This document shows, piece after piece, positions 20,783-32,487 of a stretch of DNA of 64,000 nt. Positions within the stretch are counted from its first letter, which is position 1. Every line of letters begins with the position of its first letter. The translations under genes and the position numbers were made by a program. The notes beneath the pieces are model-generated. The model worked only from the letters and a program-made list of their open reading frames with translations. It was not told the origin of the DNA and searched no databases. Source of the stretch: Codonopsis lanceolata (taxonomy: Eukaryota > Streptophyta > Magnoliopsida > Asterales > Campanulaceae); assembly GCA_013146195.2 (NCBI GenBank), contig CM028377.1, positions 177,856,465 through 177,920,464 on the forward strand. Reading direction: 5' to 3'.

Positions 20783-21291
20783 TTACCTTATTAAGTGGGT
20801 TTAGTTAGATTATTAAATTAAATAAATTGAATTATAATTCAAAAAATTAGAATAACACTCGTCTTATAAACAATACAAGAAATGCCCCTGTACGATGCAC
20901 GACTTCAATATTAATCTATATTAATGCAAAAAAATAAATATAGTGACTACAATGTATCAAAATTAAATATATAATTAAAATTTAACGATAAAAAAATTAA
21001 TTTGATAGGTGAAAATTACTTTAATGAATAGAAAATAGCAAACCCACATGAAAGGAGAAATTGATTTGAAATATAACATGCTTTTGTAAATAACCGTCAA
21101 CACTGTAATGTTGAAACTCAGTATTTTCTGCAAAATAATGTATATATGATAGTTCAATTAAAAATTTATACACAAAAAAAAAAGAGAGAACACAATCTAT
21201 ATAGGACATGTGAGTAAAATTGATTATCATATATCAACCATTAAAAGATTAAAATCTTATGAGTCAAATATATCCTTTAACTCAATCCATA
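20783..21291. other. AT-rich intergenic, nothing recognised
   Basis: No supported gene or repeat. Confidence 0.5.
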
Positions 21292-21299
21292 GTTTTTAG

Positions 21300-21871
21300 T
21301 AGGAGTGGCAAATCGGTCGTGCTGTACCGTTATCGGGTCAACACGATAATAGCACGACAAGATAAGCACGAACACGAATACGATAAGCTTACTGTGTTTA
21401 ATATTAAAACTCGAATACTACACGATAAAAAAACGAAGAGCACGGTACGACACGATAAGCAAAAAAAACACAATTTATTTAGTCAGGCCCGTTAAGCAAT
21501 TTAAGTCCAATAAACATAATAAAATATATAATTTTGATTTTTTAATACATATTTTGAAAATTTAAATAGTGAAGTAGTTTAAAAGTCATAAATGTTCAAA
21601 TGATAAAATTATGAAATAATCATGAAAATAGTTCAAAAGAAGTGAACAATCCCTGGTAAATTTTAAAAATTATATTTTAAAAACATATATATTTTAATTA
21701 TCGTTTCTTACTGTGCTTATCAAATCAGCCCGATATCAATCCATTTTTTTATTGCGCCTTATCGTGTTGGCTCTATAATGGCCCAAACCCAATAAGATCC
21801 AGCTCAAACCCTATAATTTCGTGTCGTGTTCGTGTCTGCCAATCGTGTCGTGCCTCAAATTGCTACCCCTA
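21300..21871. mobile_element. hAT-type MITE (572 bp)
   Basis: Ends TAGGAGTGGCAA and TTGCTACCCCTA are inverted repeats with two mismatches. A perfect 8-bp target duplication GTTTTTAG (21292-21299 and 21872-21879) flanks them; 8 bp is diagnostic of hAT elements. Subterminal regions on both sides are rich in CACGA/TCGTG words (about 21340-21460 and 21765-21855), the kind of repeats hAT transposases bind. The interior is AT-rich with no transposase. Confidence 0.92.
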
Positions 21872-21884
21872 GTTTTTAGAGGGT

Positions 21885-22130
21885 TAATTGCATAAAAAAC
21901 TTAACCTATTTTAGTTTTTTTTTTTTCGTGTTGAACCATGTGTTGTTTTTTTTTTTGCATGTAAAACCTCAACCCAACTTTTTTTTCTAATTAAAACCTT
22001 CCGTAAAAAACTGGTTAGTTTTTGTAACGGGAAGGTGACTGGACATCCCAGTGGCATCTTACGTGGACTGGGTGAGAGAGCTCATGTCCATGTCATTCTT
22101 CCTGCCAAAAACGATTTTATTATAAGCCTT
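21885..22130 (+). mobile_element. MULE-terminus-like sequence
   Basis: GGGTTAATTGCATAAAAAAC followed by T-rich DNA, GTAAAACCTCAACCC, AATTAAAACCTTCCGT and AACGGGAAGG resembles the long terminal repeat of a plant MULE. No opposite end or target duplication found. Confidence 0.35.
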
Positions 22131-22529
22131 GTCCTATTTTGAAATTTCAAAAACAACCCAATCTTTGTCCAGATATTTTCACAAATTTGAATTCAATACA
22201 AATCACATACAATTTTTAAATTTTCAAAATGAACCCTGACTGTTTTGACCATTTTATCTTTAAATTTTTTTTTTGCTTAATTTAATGATAAAATCACATG
22301 CACTTGGTGTGAGGTTCCCGGGGTGCGACCCGCGCCCCGCGCGCCCTTGGATAGGGGTGCGCGTACGTGCGGATGCGGAACACCACTGCTCTCGTTCCAC
22401 CCTCCCTTGTTTAGGGGAAGACGAAATCCATAGTGCGAGAGGAGTGCTGTCTATGTTAGCAGGTTGGAATGTGCCTCGGTTGCCTTGAGTGGATTTTGTA
22501 TCCAAAATGGGAACTAAAGGTTTCCTCAT

Positions 22530-22830
22530 GTCAGGTTATCCCTTATTTCGGGGATAACAGGATATGAGAATGCACTACCTTTCCATTCTCATTCTCCCCT
22601 TTTATCTTTCAGGGGAAAATAGAGAAGTGCAAGAAAAGATATTGCGGCGTCCCCACTTATGGATTTATTAAAATAGCCTTATGGCCCAATCGATCGCTAT
22701 GGGAGCTATGGGTTTCCCGCATCAAGTTATCCCTTGTTTAGGGGATACCAGATATGGGAATACATCACCCCTCCATTCCCGTGTATCTCCCTTTTTAGGG
22801 AGAACAGAAAGTGCAAAGAGGGAATGTTGC
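22530..22830. repeat. Diverged ~190-bp tandem repeat
   Basis: Two units share GTTATCCCTT(A/G)TTT(C/A)GGGGATA, then CATTC and (C/A)TTT(T/C)AGGG(G/A)(A/G)A(A/G)A with GAAAGTGCAA and a GCGGCGTCCCCAC / GCGAGGCCCCAC end. A third partial trace (CTCCCTTGTTTAGGGG) lies near 22403. The region 22260-22530 is GC-rich and otherwise unassigned. Confidence 0.55.
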
Positions 22831-24099
22831 GAGGCCCCACCTGGATCTGAAAGTTTTAGAGTCGCCACCTTTATTTTAAGGCAAAAATAAAGGAAAACCG
22901 AAAAGAAAACCGAGATTTTAGAAGCGGGTTCGGAGGCTAAGTTACGAGTTGGGAAGGTGCTAGGCACCCAACTCGCCTTTCGATCTCAAAAGTTTTTGGT
23001 CAAGTATGCTCATTGTTATATTTATCTAGCAAATAAATAAGGTCTTATTTTGACAAGGGAAATTTAAACAGATACATTGGTGGCTACATTATTTACTGAC
23101 TCGCACTGCCTCCTTCCAATAATTACAAACATATTTAAGAATATTTGGCCATTATAACGGCTCTTTTACATAATATTTCCTAATCTAATCCGGCAAAGCA
23201 CAACGGCTTATATTGGCTACATTACCGGATTTAAATAACAATTTTTGAAAATAAATAAAAGACGTAAAATGTAAATAAAAATAACAACGCTCTTAAAGGT
23301 TTTACCTTTAGAGCTGGTGTGCTCGCCTCTGTCCTCCCTGAGAGGGAGTCTTTTGTTGTGTGTGTGTGTGTTGTTGTGTTGTTTTTTGAAGTGTGGGCTT
23401 ATCAACTCGCAGAGTGACGCTTTATTTGGGTAGGTTTTGGCCTTTTGGTTGAGCGGAACCTAGACTTAATTTATTGATTTTAGCTCGTTACTCCGCAGTA
23501 ATCGGCTTTTACTTTGGGATTTTTGGACTGGGATTTGAGGTGGATACCTAACAACTAGGCTAGGGATCACTTATAACCTATGGGTTTTGATTTGGCGTAG
23601 TTTGGACGGGGTTTGGAGATTATAGGGGCTTCCACTCACCTATCTCGCACCTCTCGCACTAATCAGATCGAAAGGAATCGCAGCAGAGCCGCGATTTTTC
23701 TATCGCAGAATGAACAACCGAAATGAGAGGCCGGGGTCTCTATTTATAGTAGAGACCGAGGACACGCGTGTGGAATTTCTTCGATTTGTTCTTTTTTGCA
23801 TTGGCCGCTTGTACCTTTGCGCTTTCAGACTTGTACTTATTTGATCTGAGAGAGACGCACAGGAAACCCCATGGTGCGGCCAAGGTATACCTTGGTGCGG
23901 CACCATGGGTGCTATTGGCGGCACCAAGCTCCTTTTGGAGTTTCAAAATTTGTCACTTTCCCCTCAGCTTCACTGCTTCACAAGATCCTCGCTTCCTTTC
24001 GCATTTTTGACTCCTCGCAACTTGACATTCGTTAAGTTTTAACAGCTTCTTGATATTTTATGTCACCACATACCAGGGGTACGAAATTGGGTGTCTACA
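22825..24099 (+). mobile_element. Gypsy-type LTR (candidate, 1275 bp)
   Basis: Candidate LTR from TGTTGCGAGGCCCCACCTG to GGGTGTCTACA. It contains GAGTCGCCACCTTTATTTTA, GGGAAGGTGCTAGGCACCC and a TATA box in TCTCTATTTATAGTAGAGA (23738). From knowledge of plant Tat/Ogre-type gypsy LTRs, the GTCGCCACC, GGTGCTAGGCACCC and terminal GTGTCTACA words are characteristic. No second LTR is seen, so the element is truncated or this is a solo LTR. Confidence 0.5.
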
Positions 24100-24547
24100 G
24101 AGCCCCTCAACGATGGAGTCTACTGCAACCTTAAGGCTTACCGAGTAGACTAACATCGTTGATAAACAAGAGACTCTCCAATTTCGTTCAATTAAGAACG
24201 GAGAATGCAATTGGTAGCAAGTATAATGCACAGGAACATGCTATCCAAACTCTATAACCTAGACATTTTTAGTCGGTTATAAAAAGTTATCGCAGGTTTT
24301 AAGCAGATGTGAATTTAATGTGCTCGATGGTCTGACCTACTAATGTAGGTCGCCTACGTATTCCCTATTAAAGGAAATCGACCAAGCGTAGTTCAAAGCC
24401 AAAACCCTAAACTACAACTAAAGTGAGGATGTCATGTTCTTCTGCCAAACCCGATTTTTGTGTTTTCAAAAGCAAGATTCTTCCTGGTCCGAAACCGTTG
24501 TCAAATACTGGTATGAAGATTTGAATGTTTTTCTTTCTTACCACCTT

Positions 24548-24877
24548 TCAACCGGTCAATACCTTGTAGTTGAAACGTGTTAAGAAGAATTTTCTAATTA
24601 TGTCCGGCCTTGATCGCCGCCTTGTTTCCGACATTAACCCGAAAACTTTCAAATATCCGTAAAATTGTGCTTGACTAAAGATCCATCGCCGAGCACCGCG
24701 AATTGTTGTTACCACAATTTCAACCTGGCCAATACCTTGTAGTTGAAATGTGTTAAGAAGAATTTTCTAAGTATGTCTGGCCTTGATCGCCGTCTTGTTT
24801 CCGACATATCCCTAAAATTTTCGATATCCGTAAAATTGTGCTTGACTAAAGATCTATCGCCGAGCACGGCGAATTGA
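24548..24877. repeat. 172-bp tandem duplication
   Basis: Units at 24548-24719 and 24720-24877 share AATACCTTGTAGTTGAAA, AAGAAGAATTTTCTAA, GCCTTGATCGCCG and CTTGACTAAAGATC. About 90 per cent similar by eye. Confidence 0.85.
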
Positions 24878-24959
24878 TCATTCTTCAAGTATTTTCGAAA
24901 ATTGTGAAGTGGAAAATATTCTTTTTCCTTCCTCTTCTTCTTCTTCTCCCTCGTTTTTT

Positions 24960-25090
24960 TGTTTTTTTTAAATATTCCTCTTTTTTTTTGTTTTTGAAAT
25001 ATTCCTCTTTTTTGTGTTTTTGAAATATTCCTCTTTTTTTTTGTGTTTTTGAAATATTCCTCTTTTTTTTTTTTTTTTTGAAATCAAAAC
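24960..25090. repeat. TTTTGAAATATTCCTC minisatellite
   Basis: Four to five ~25-30 bp units of GAAATATTCCTC with variable T runs and an optional GTG. Confidence 0.85.
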
Positions 25091-25379
25091 TCAATTTAAA
25101 GAAGAGTTTTTTTTATTTGAAAATAAAAACAAATTTTCAAATTTTTTTTTCTAAAAGGAAATTATTCTAAAGTCGTAGGAATATCAGACTGACTTACCTT
25201 TTTGCACCCGGTGGTCGCCGCGCAGGTTCGGCCGATTCTCATTTGCCACTCTTGCTAGGAATTTATTCTCTTTTTTTTTCGATTGTGATGGTCGACCCAC
25301 CGATGTAGGCGCCTCGCCTACGTATCCTTTTTCATGAATCCGACCAAACGTAGTTCTACCGATGTCGAATTTTTCTTGC

Positions 25380-25515
25380 TCATTTTTTTTTCTTTTTCTT
25401 TTCTTTTGATTTTTCTTTCTTTCTTTTCTTTTCTTTCTTTTTCTTTTTTTCTTTTTTTTTTCTTTTTTTTTTTTTTTCTTTTTTTTTTTTCTTTGGATGT
25501 TTTTTTTTGATCTGG
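25380..25515. repeat. Poly-T/C low-complexity tract
   Basis: Nearly pure T with interspersed C. On the minus strand it gives an artefactual Lys/Glu-rich frame. Confidence 0.9.
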
Positions 25516-27122
25516 GAAGTCATTTCCTTTTTGTCCCTTGGTGAATGGTCGCAAATTTTGGTTAACAAGACTAACTTTGTTAACTTTCTCATAGGCTCTG
25601 TGGACCATTTTGAAACTTTGAAACTCGAGGACTTGAGTGCAAGAATCGCAGTTTAAACTTTGAGGGGAAAAGGAAACTTCCCCTTTTTCCTCCCTAATAT
25701 GATGACGAGAGTTGAGAAAGGAGCCATCGCCTCTTTCCTTTCTTTCATTTCTTTTCCCTCGCTTCATCGCTTGTTATCGCCCCGCTTTTCTCTCTTTTTT
25801 TTTTATTTTCTTCATTTTTGCTCCTTTCTCGATTTTCTTCCGCCAATTTCAAAGTTGTTTTACTTAGCAGATGGCTTCTTCTTCACGATCCAGAAGGGAA
25901 AAGCACCGATGCGCCTGTAATCTGGTGGTAGGAGAGGGAACCTCCTAGCTTGGTTCGAACCGCCAATTATACGTATTCCAAGGATGATTGGGGCAACCTT
26001 TCAACGAGATCGGACACCCACGTGTCCAATCTTCCCTTAACCACCAGAAGATTTCTTCTTTCTAGCAATTTTCCTGGCTATTTTTAGATCCGCTAAATTC
26101 CTCGTGACTGCTTGGGACTTTGGAGCACTTTTGACTTTGTTAGTGATGCATATGCATGTCCTATTTATGCCTAAATGATGTAATTGAGTGATAATGTATG
26201 TAATTTTATGATTTATTTTTGCGATGCATGATTTGAAATAGTGGTCACTATTTGACCCTACTATGCATGATTTATGTTCTAAATGCAAATGAGGCTATAT
26301 GATGCATGTTTTATATTAAATCACATTTTTGCATGCAATAGAATTGCGAAACGGAATATTCGAGTATAAATTTAATTTTTCCGAGAACACTTTTGGGCAT
26401 ATTTTCGGATAAAAATGGGACAAAACATATATTTTTCATGCCCTTAGATTTATTTTCCTAAGCATGCAAATGCCGCAGGGTATAGTAAATACCACAAAGA
26501 TATTTATTTTGATGATTGGTGATACTTTACCTTCTTTGTCGTACCTCTATGGCGCCTTATTGGACAAATGAAATGCACAATATGAATGCATGAATTATTT
26601 TATTTGATACGATGCAATGTAGAATAAGTATGAGATGATGCATGAATTTTTCACATTTTATTATGCACATGACAAATGCAGGTTATAATATGTACGTTAA
26701 GATGCAAAATTAATTATATATATGAATTGTTTGTTTTTTTTTTTTTTATGAATGGAATTTTGAAAGAAGAATGATTTTTATGTACATGTAAATTTATGCA
26801 CATGTATGAAAATAGTATGTGACAATTTAAAGAATTATTTTTTTTTTTTTTTATGAACAAGATTTTTTTTTATTATTATTTTTTTTTTTAAAAAAAATTA
26901 TTGTAAAAATCATGAAGTATAAGACATGCGATATGTTCATTATTTATTTTAAGAACTGTATAGAAAAGGAGATAAGGGTAGGAAACTTACCTTTTTTTTT
27001 TTCTTTCAGTTCGCAGAAGTTTGATAGGTTCGGCATATCATATGGTGATGTAGATGACATTTTTAACATGTTACCCAAAGCCGCACAATTGCCGGTAGGG
27101 GCTCCTGGCTTCAAAGACCTTC

Positions 27123-27782
27123 TTGCACTCCTTACTCATTTTACCAGCCTTCCTCCCTATCTTCGACGTAGCTCGATCTCTCGTGGGACACCACCCACAC
27201 TTTTCATTTCACTGGGAGGCAACCATGACCCCTTGTGATTTCGCTGCTATTACAGAATCCCTACCAAAGATGGGGAGACCTTGGCTCGATTTTACTCTCC
27301 GACATCGCAGGAGGAGATCGTGACCTCCTCGGGCTTCGAGCCTCGCTCAAATCGCTTCGATGAGATTTATATTAGCTGCTCGACATCTGGCTTTAATAAT
27401 GCCAGTACCACCGATGATGAGGCCGCTATTACCGAAAGTAGCCCGAGCTTTTTTTTTTTCTTCCTTGGCTCATCACTTTTGCTAATTCTTCTGCCACCCC
27501 GAGGGCCTCCGTCTTGGCTTGCCTTACTGACTTTGATCGGATCCCCGCTATGATTGGGGACAGCCGGTTTGGTCGAGTTATATGCTTCCATGGACGTAGC
27601 CAGCCGAATGATTCATCGACCCCGAATGGGTTTGCCCCTGGGCTGGGAGGTACATGCCTTTTCCCCGCTTTTTTCATTCATTTTTTTTTCATCATTTTTT
27701 ATCTTTTTTTTTGACAACATATTTATTTATTTTTTTTTTCTTTTTTTTTTTATTTATTTTTTTTTTTTTTGTGCGTGTCCGG
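27123..27782. other. Unassigned, probably retroelement-derived
   Basis: Higher GC than its surroundings, with short open frames on both strands broken by homopolymer tracts. No domain recognised. It may be decayed gag of the retroelement that follows. Confidence 0.35.
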
Positions 27783-28396
27783 GCTTTTTTCATTCTCGAT
27801 ACGGGCGCCTCATCCAATTGTCTACTAGCCTCCGATGTGTCCAAGTATGTTGACAAGAACAGGTCGATTTGAGCAACGACGGTGGTTGCAAAACCGTGGA
27901 AGAGTGCCGAGCGAATTGTTGGCTCCGCCCCGGCTCGCATTTTCTTCCTCGGAAGGCCTCGAGGGACATTATCATACTACTCGACGTGCTCACCGCCGGC
28001 CGGATATTGATGGTTTCCATCATGGTGGACTCTTTTCATGGGCGAAGGTGAATCGCCACACTCAATATTTTCTAATGGCTCCAGTGGTGCCTCCTCTCCT
28101 CGCTGGGTGATAGAGCCCGAGCGAGCCTCGACGGGTTCAATGCTGAGGAAATACCTGCCTCGCGATGATTATCCTGATGTCATACGAGGATTTCGAGATT
28201 GAGCCGCATCCCTCCTCCTCGCTCCCTGCAGCCCAGCGGCATTCTCGATGCTACCGTGCCCGGTCATCCATTACACGCCGCCTCGACGAACCCGATGTTC
28301 ACAGTGAGCCCGATGATATTTCCTCTACTTTTCAAGACGACAAGGGCGTGGATTAGTAGAGCGTGTTCTTCCGCATGTCGAGATCCCTGAGGAGCG
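27783..28396 (+). pseudogene. Retroelement protease-like relic
   Basis: FILDTGASSN at about 27786-27815 fits the active-site motif of retroviral-type aspartic proteases (hydrophobic-hydrophobic-D-(T/S)-G-A). The frame is lost after 27872, and the remaining sequence to the gap is GC-rich with short frames that I cannot assign. It probably belongs to the copia element to the right. Confidence 0.4.
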
Positions 28397-28496
28397 NNNN
28401 NNNNNNNNNNNNNNNNNNNNNNNNNNNNNNNNNNNNNNNNNNNNNNNNNNNNNNNNNNNNNNNNNNNNNNNNNNNNNNNNNNNNNNNNNNNNNNNN
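28397..28496. other. Assembly gap (100 N)
   Basis: Exactly 100 N, the usual placeholder for a gap of unknown length. It lies between the two copies of the CV-bearing duplication. Confidence 1.
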
Positions 28497-30786
28497 ACCC
28501 GGTTTTGTCATCTCTATCTTCTTAAAAAGTAAAGTTGAAGCCTTCAAGCTTTTAAACTTTACAAAACGGTCGAGAATCAACTTTCAAAGAAGATAAAAAT
28601 TCTAAGTCTCGATCGAGGAAGCGAATATGTTTTTCCTTCAAAGACTTCAGGCCGACTCACGGGATTATTCACAAAGTTACACCCCCATATAGCCCACAAT
28701 CCAATGGGATTGCCGAAAGAAAAATCGAACCTTAAAGGAAATGATGAATGCATTATTGCTTCAATCCGGCTACCCGACGAAATGGGGGAGGAAGCTCACC
28801 GCCAATTACTTGTTAAACAAGCTTCCCACAAGAAATTGGACAAACGCCCTATGAATTATGGCATGGTCGAAACCATCCTACAAATACCAAAGTGTGGGGG
28901 TGCTAGCTAAAGTAGCTGTCCCACCACCTAAAAAGGTTAAAATCGGTTCCAAAACCGTGGATTGTACTTTTATTGGTTATGCAACCCATAGCCGCTATTG
29001 GTTTTAGTCCATAAATCTGATAATCCGAAATCGAGGTGAATACCGTTATGGAATCAAGAAATGCCACGTTTTTTGAAGCTATCTTTCCTCTAAAAGATGA
29101 TACTTCAAGAAAACGCCATTTCCTGGTCAATTGACGAACAAGATAACACCTCGCCAAGCAATAGTCCCTATGGCTATTGATCAAGGTATTCATCAAGATG
29201 AAGACATTGATGAACCTCGTCGGCAAGCGAGCTTCGCACGAGTAAGACCTTTGGACCAGACTTTGTGACCACGCTTCTCGTGGATAATGAACCACGCACG
29301 CTCAAGGAAGCAATGTCTACTCCCGAGGCTCCACAATGGAAGGAAGCCGCCAACGGCGAAATATCTTCCATTATGCAAACCACACCTGGGAGCTCGCCGA
29401 CCTTCCCAAAGGTTGCAAACCCCTAGGGTGTAAATGGGTCTTCAAACAAAATTGAAAATTGAAACCCGATGGGTCCATTGATAACAACAAGGCCTGGCTG
29501 CGCCAATTAGTCGGTTTTAATCAAAAGAAGGTGTTGATTATTTTGACACCTATGCTCCAAGCATTTCGAATTACTTCAATTCCGCCTTACTACCGATTGC
29601 TTTTCGCACTACACGGTCTCGAGATACATCAAATGGATGTCAAGACCGCTTCTCAACGGTGAACTTGAAGAAGAAATTTATATGAAACACCGCCTGTAAG
29701 GCTTTATTGCTCCGCAATGAAACTAAGGTCTGCCGACGACCGTCAAGTCTTTATACGGTCTAAAGCAAGCACCAAACAATGGCATAAACGCTTTTGATGA
29801 CGTTATACTTGCTAATGGCTTCAAGACTAATGAATGTGACAAGTGTGTATACGCTTAAGAATACACAACAAGGTTACATCATTATCTGTCTTTACGTTGA
29901 TGACATGTTAATTATTGGTAGCAATAATAACATGATCAAAGACACCAAAAAGATGTTGGCCGCGATTCGACATGAAAGATTTAGGGTTAGGCGATGTCAT
30001 CCTAGGTATTAAAATATCTAGAACATCCGAGGAGATAGTTTTATCACAATCTCATTATATTGAGAAACTGCTAGAGAAATTTAGCAACGGTGATACAAGC
30101 ATTGCTAAGACTCCAATCGACTCTAACTTTCATCTCAAAAGAACCTACACGAGGCGTATCTCAAATTGAATACTCTCGAATCATTGGAAGTCTTATGTAT
30201 CTTACTTAACCGCACGCGCCACGACCTCGCGCAAGTTAACCGATTGAGTCGGTTTACAAGGTAATCCGGCCCCGATCAATGGAAAGCCATTGTAAGGACT
30301 CTTAGATATCTTCGATACACTAAGGACTACGGGTTGCATTACTCCAAGTATCCGGCAGTTATTGAAGGATACAGTGATGCTAATTGGATTTCTGATACTA
30401 ACGACTCCAAGTCAACAAATGGATTGTATTCACTTGGTGGCGGTGCCATTGCATGGAAATCTTCCAAAGCAGACTTGCATTGCAAGGTCTACTATGGAAT
30501 CGAAATTTATCGCCTTAGATAAAGCATTTGAAGAAGCCGAATGGTTACGTAACTTCCTTGAAAATATTCCAAAGATGGCCACAACCATTTGCATCCATTG
30601 CGACGATCAAGCCGCAATTGGAAGGGCACAAAATAACATGTATAATGGTAAGTCCCGCCATATAAGGCGGCGACACAATACCATTAGGCAACTACTCTCC
30701 AATGGCGTGATCACCATCGATTATATTCGATCTAAGGACAACTTAGCGGATCCATTAACTAAAGGATTGTCGGAGAGTTAGTATGC
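28497..30786 (+). pseudogene. Ty1/copia pol relic (integrase, RT, RNase H)
   Basis: Visible in order: integrase end with P-x-NG-I-AERK near 28700; a GSKTVDCTFIGYA stretch (28950); the RT start KWVFK-like near 29430; YGLKQAP-like near 29755; catalytic YVDDM at 29893-29907; RNase H with GYSDANW near 30368, a TMES-F-IAL segment near 30493 and an ADPLTKGLS end near 30750. The order integrase before RT defines Ty1/copia. At least ten frameshifts and missing short blocks break the frame. The 3' untranslated part runs to 31384. Confidence 0.85.
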
Positions 30787-31384
30787 AGCTTCATCGAAGG
30801 GAATGAGTCTCAAGCCTATGAAATAAAGAGAACCTTTAGCGGAAAACCCCACCTAGTTGATTGGCAACCCCATGGTCAGGTTCAAAGGACAACCAAACTA
30901 ATTGATCTCACCGTTAACACTAATGGACTCACACTCCTACTCATTCCTATGGTGAAAACACTAGTGTTACCCGTCACGGTTTAGGATAAGCAACTGCTTT
31001 TAATGATTCTTGTGACTTGATTTGATCAAGCGGAGTGCGACAGATACACCCTTATAAGAAATCACCTATGTGAATGTAAGATCGGCCGATCTTATGGAAA
31101 TTTCGAGGCAAAATTTTCTAACAACATTCACGGAACCGAAGCGTTCGGGGCAAAATGAACACAACGTAGAATCAAACGTTGTTTGAGGGCGCTATGTGAA
31201 TACTATTGTCTTGGTTGACATCAAACACCGGTCGGTTCAAGACACACCGCCACTGATTAGTAAGTCTTCCGATAGTAACTCATAAGGAAAGGTTCAAAGC
31301 CAAAAGCCACCTCTTCCACTCTAGCTACTCTCGGTTGTATCTCTGTAAATATCAATATGTCATCAACTTACATGATATGTTATT

Positions 31385-31397
31385 CAATGTGGGGGAT
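31385..31397 (+). promoter_or_regulatory. Polypurine tract of the copia element
   Basis: AATGTGGGGGAT immediately precedes the LTR start TGTTGGAAAC; this is the plus-strand primer site of LTR retroelements. Confidence 0.7.
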
Positions 31398-31883
31398 TGT
31401 TGGAAACTTGGTTTCCAATAGCTTGAATAAACTAAGTTATGTAAGTGTAAAATGTGGGAATCCCACATTGGGAACAAATGAAACAAGCTCTACCTTATAA
31501 GGTAGAGCTTTGAGCTTTACTTTCGGGCCCTTGGGCCACTACACTTTGTGTAGGGAGGAAGACCTACCTAGGTGTAGGTCCAAAACACAGTTTGGTTGGT
31601 TGGTTGGTCGGTTCGGACAAGCAATCAAGCTTGAAACACATATTTTTTGCCATTGAAAAATTCCCTTCTGCCCTACAGAGATTACAGCAACGGTTGCATT
31701 CGTTGGTGATTGAAGCATTGAAGATCTGCCATCATTCAATCACGGTAAGATCAATATCCTGGGAGGCTTCACTAGAATCACGCCGCATCAGAACAGCGCT
31801 TCAGTTTTTGTCTTAAGGACAGAGATATAATCTCGTTGATCTTAATACAAAAACCTACACTGCATTGCCAGACTAATATAACA
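31398..31883 (+). mobile_element. 3' LTR of the copia element (486 bp)
   Basis: Starts TGTTGGAAACTTGGTTTCC and ends AATATAACA. The next base (31884) is the first base homologous to copy 1 of the duplication (8457). Contains a 26-bp perfect palindrome at 31485-31510 with TTATAA at its centre, and an inverted repeat AATGTGGGA-A-TCCCACATT at 31451-31469. The 5' LTR and left target duplication were not found. Confidence 0.75.
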
Positions 31884-32487
31884 ATGTCTTGTATTGATAC
31901 CTGCATAACTGCATTATATTCCTAAAATAAGAAAAGAAAAGAAAGGAAAGAGATTGGATTGTGGGATTCACACATATTGTTAAAATAAGAATAGAAAGGA
32001 AAAAGAAAAAAGAAAGAGAGAATAGAAAGGGAGAGAGAGAGGACAGAAGACGATATTTGATTCTGTTAGGACATTTTAGGAAAAAATAAAGAAAATAAAT
32101 TTTTATGGTTTAAAACAAAAGGAAGGTACTTAATACAATTTTAAGAATTTGTACCTACCACAATTATTCCATGAATCAACTAAACGTGCAAACATGTACT
32201 ACAATGTAGTACAAACACAGAGACAGTCCACATCACAACGACGTCTTACTTTAGAGAAAGGTAGGTCCAATTTGAATCGGAAAACTATTACAAGACGGCA
32301 AGCAAAAGATGAAGAAGTATCTTCTTCAATAAAGGGCCAGCACAAACTCTCTCTCGCCAACCTAAACTGACCAACGACTCCAACAACTCAGTTTCTAAAT
32401 CTATTATTACATACACTTCTCACTATTTATAGTTTTCCAACAATCTATCTTCTCCTTCCTCACAAGGAAATATACAGAAACAGAGAG

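Larger units (their letters stand above)
24100..27122 (+). other. Long non-coding retroelement leader, repeats and homopolymers
   Basis: No coherent reading frame. Contains GTCGCCTACGTATTCCC...AAGCGTAGTTC twice (24350, 25307), a word pair that I associate with gypsy leader regions. It also has a 172-bp tandem repeat, TTTTGAAATATTCCTC minisatellite, long T/C tracts, and ATGCATG-rich AT sequence (26140-26700). Lysine-rich or phenylalanine-rich frames here are products of homopolymer tracts. Confidence 0.45.

Noticed and set aside
25318..25767. Lysine/glutamate-rich frame on the minus strand
   Set aside because: Produced by the poly-T/C tract at 25380-25515.
25940..25975. GGTTCGAACC resembling a tRNA B box
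   Set aside because: No A box, acceptor stem or terminator could be placed around it, and it sits in retroelement leader DNA.
27654..27780. Phenylalanine-rich, membrane-like frame
   Set aside because: Produced by T homopolymers; only the downstream LDTGASS segment looks like protein.
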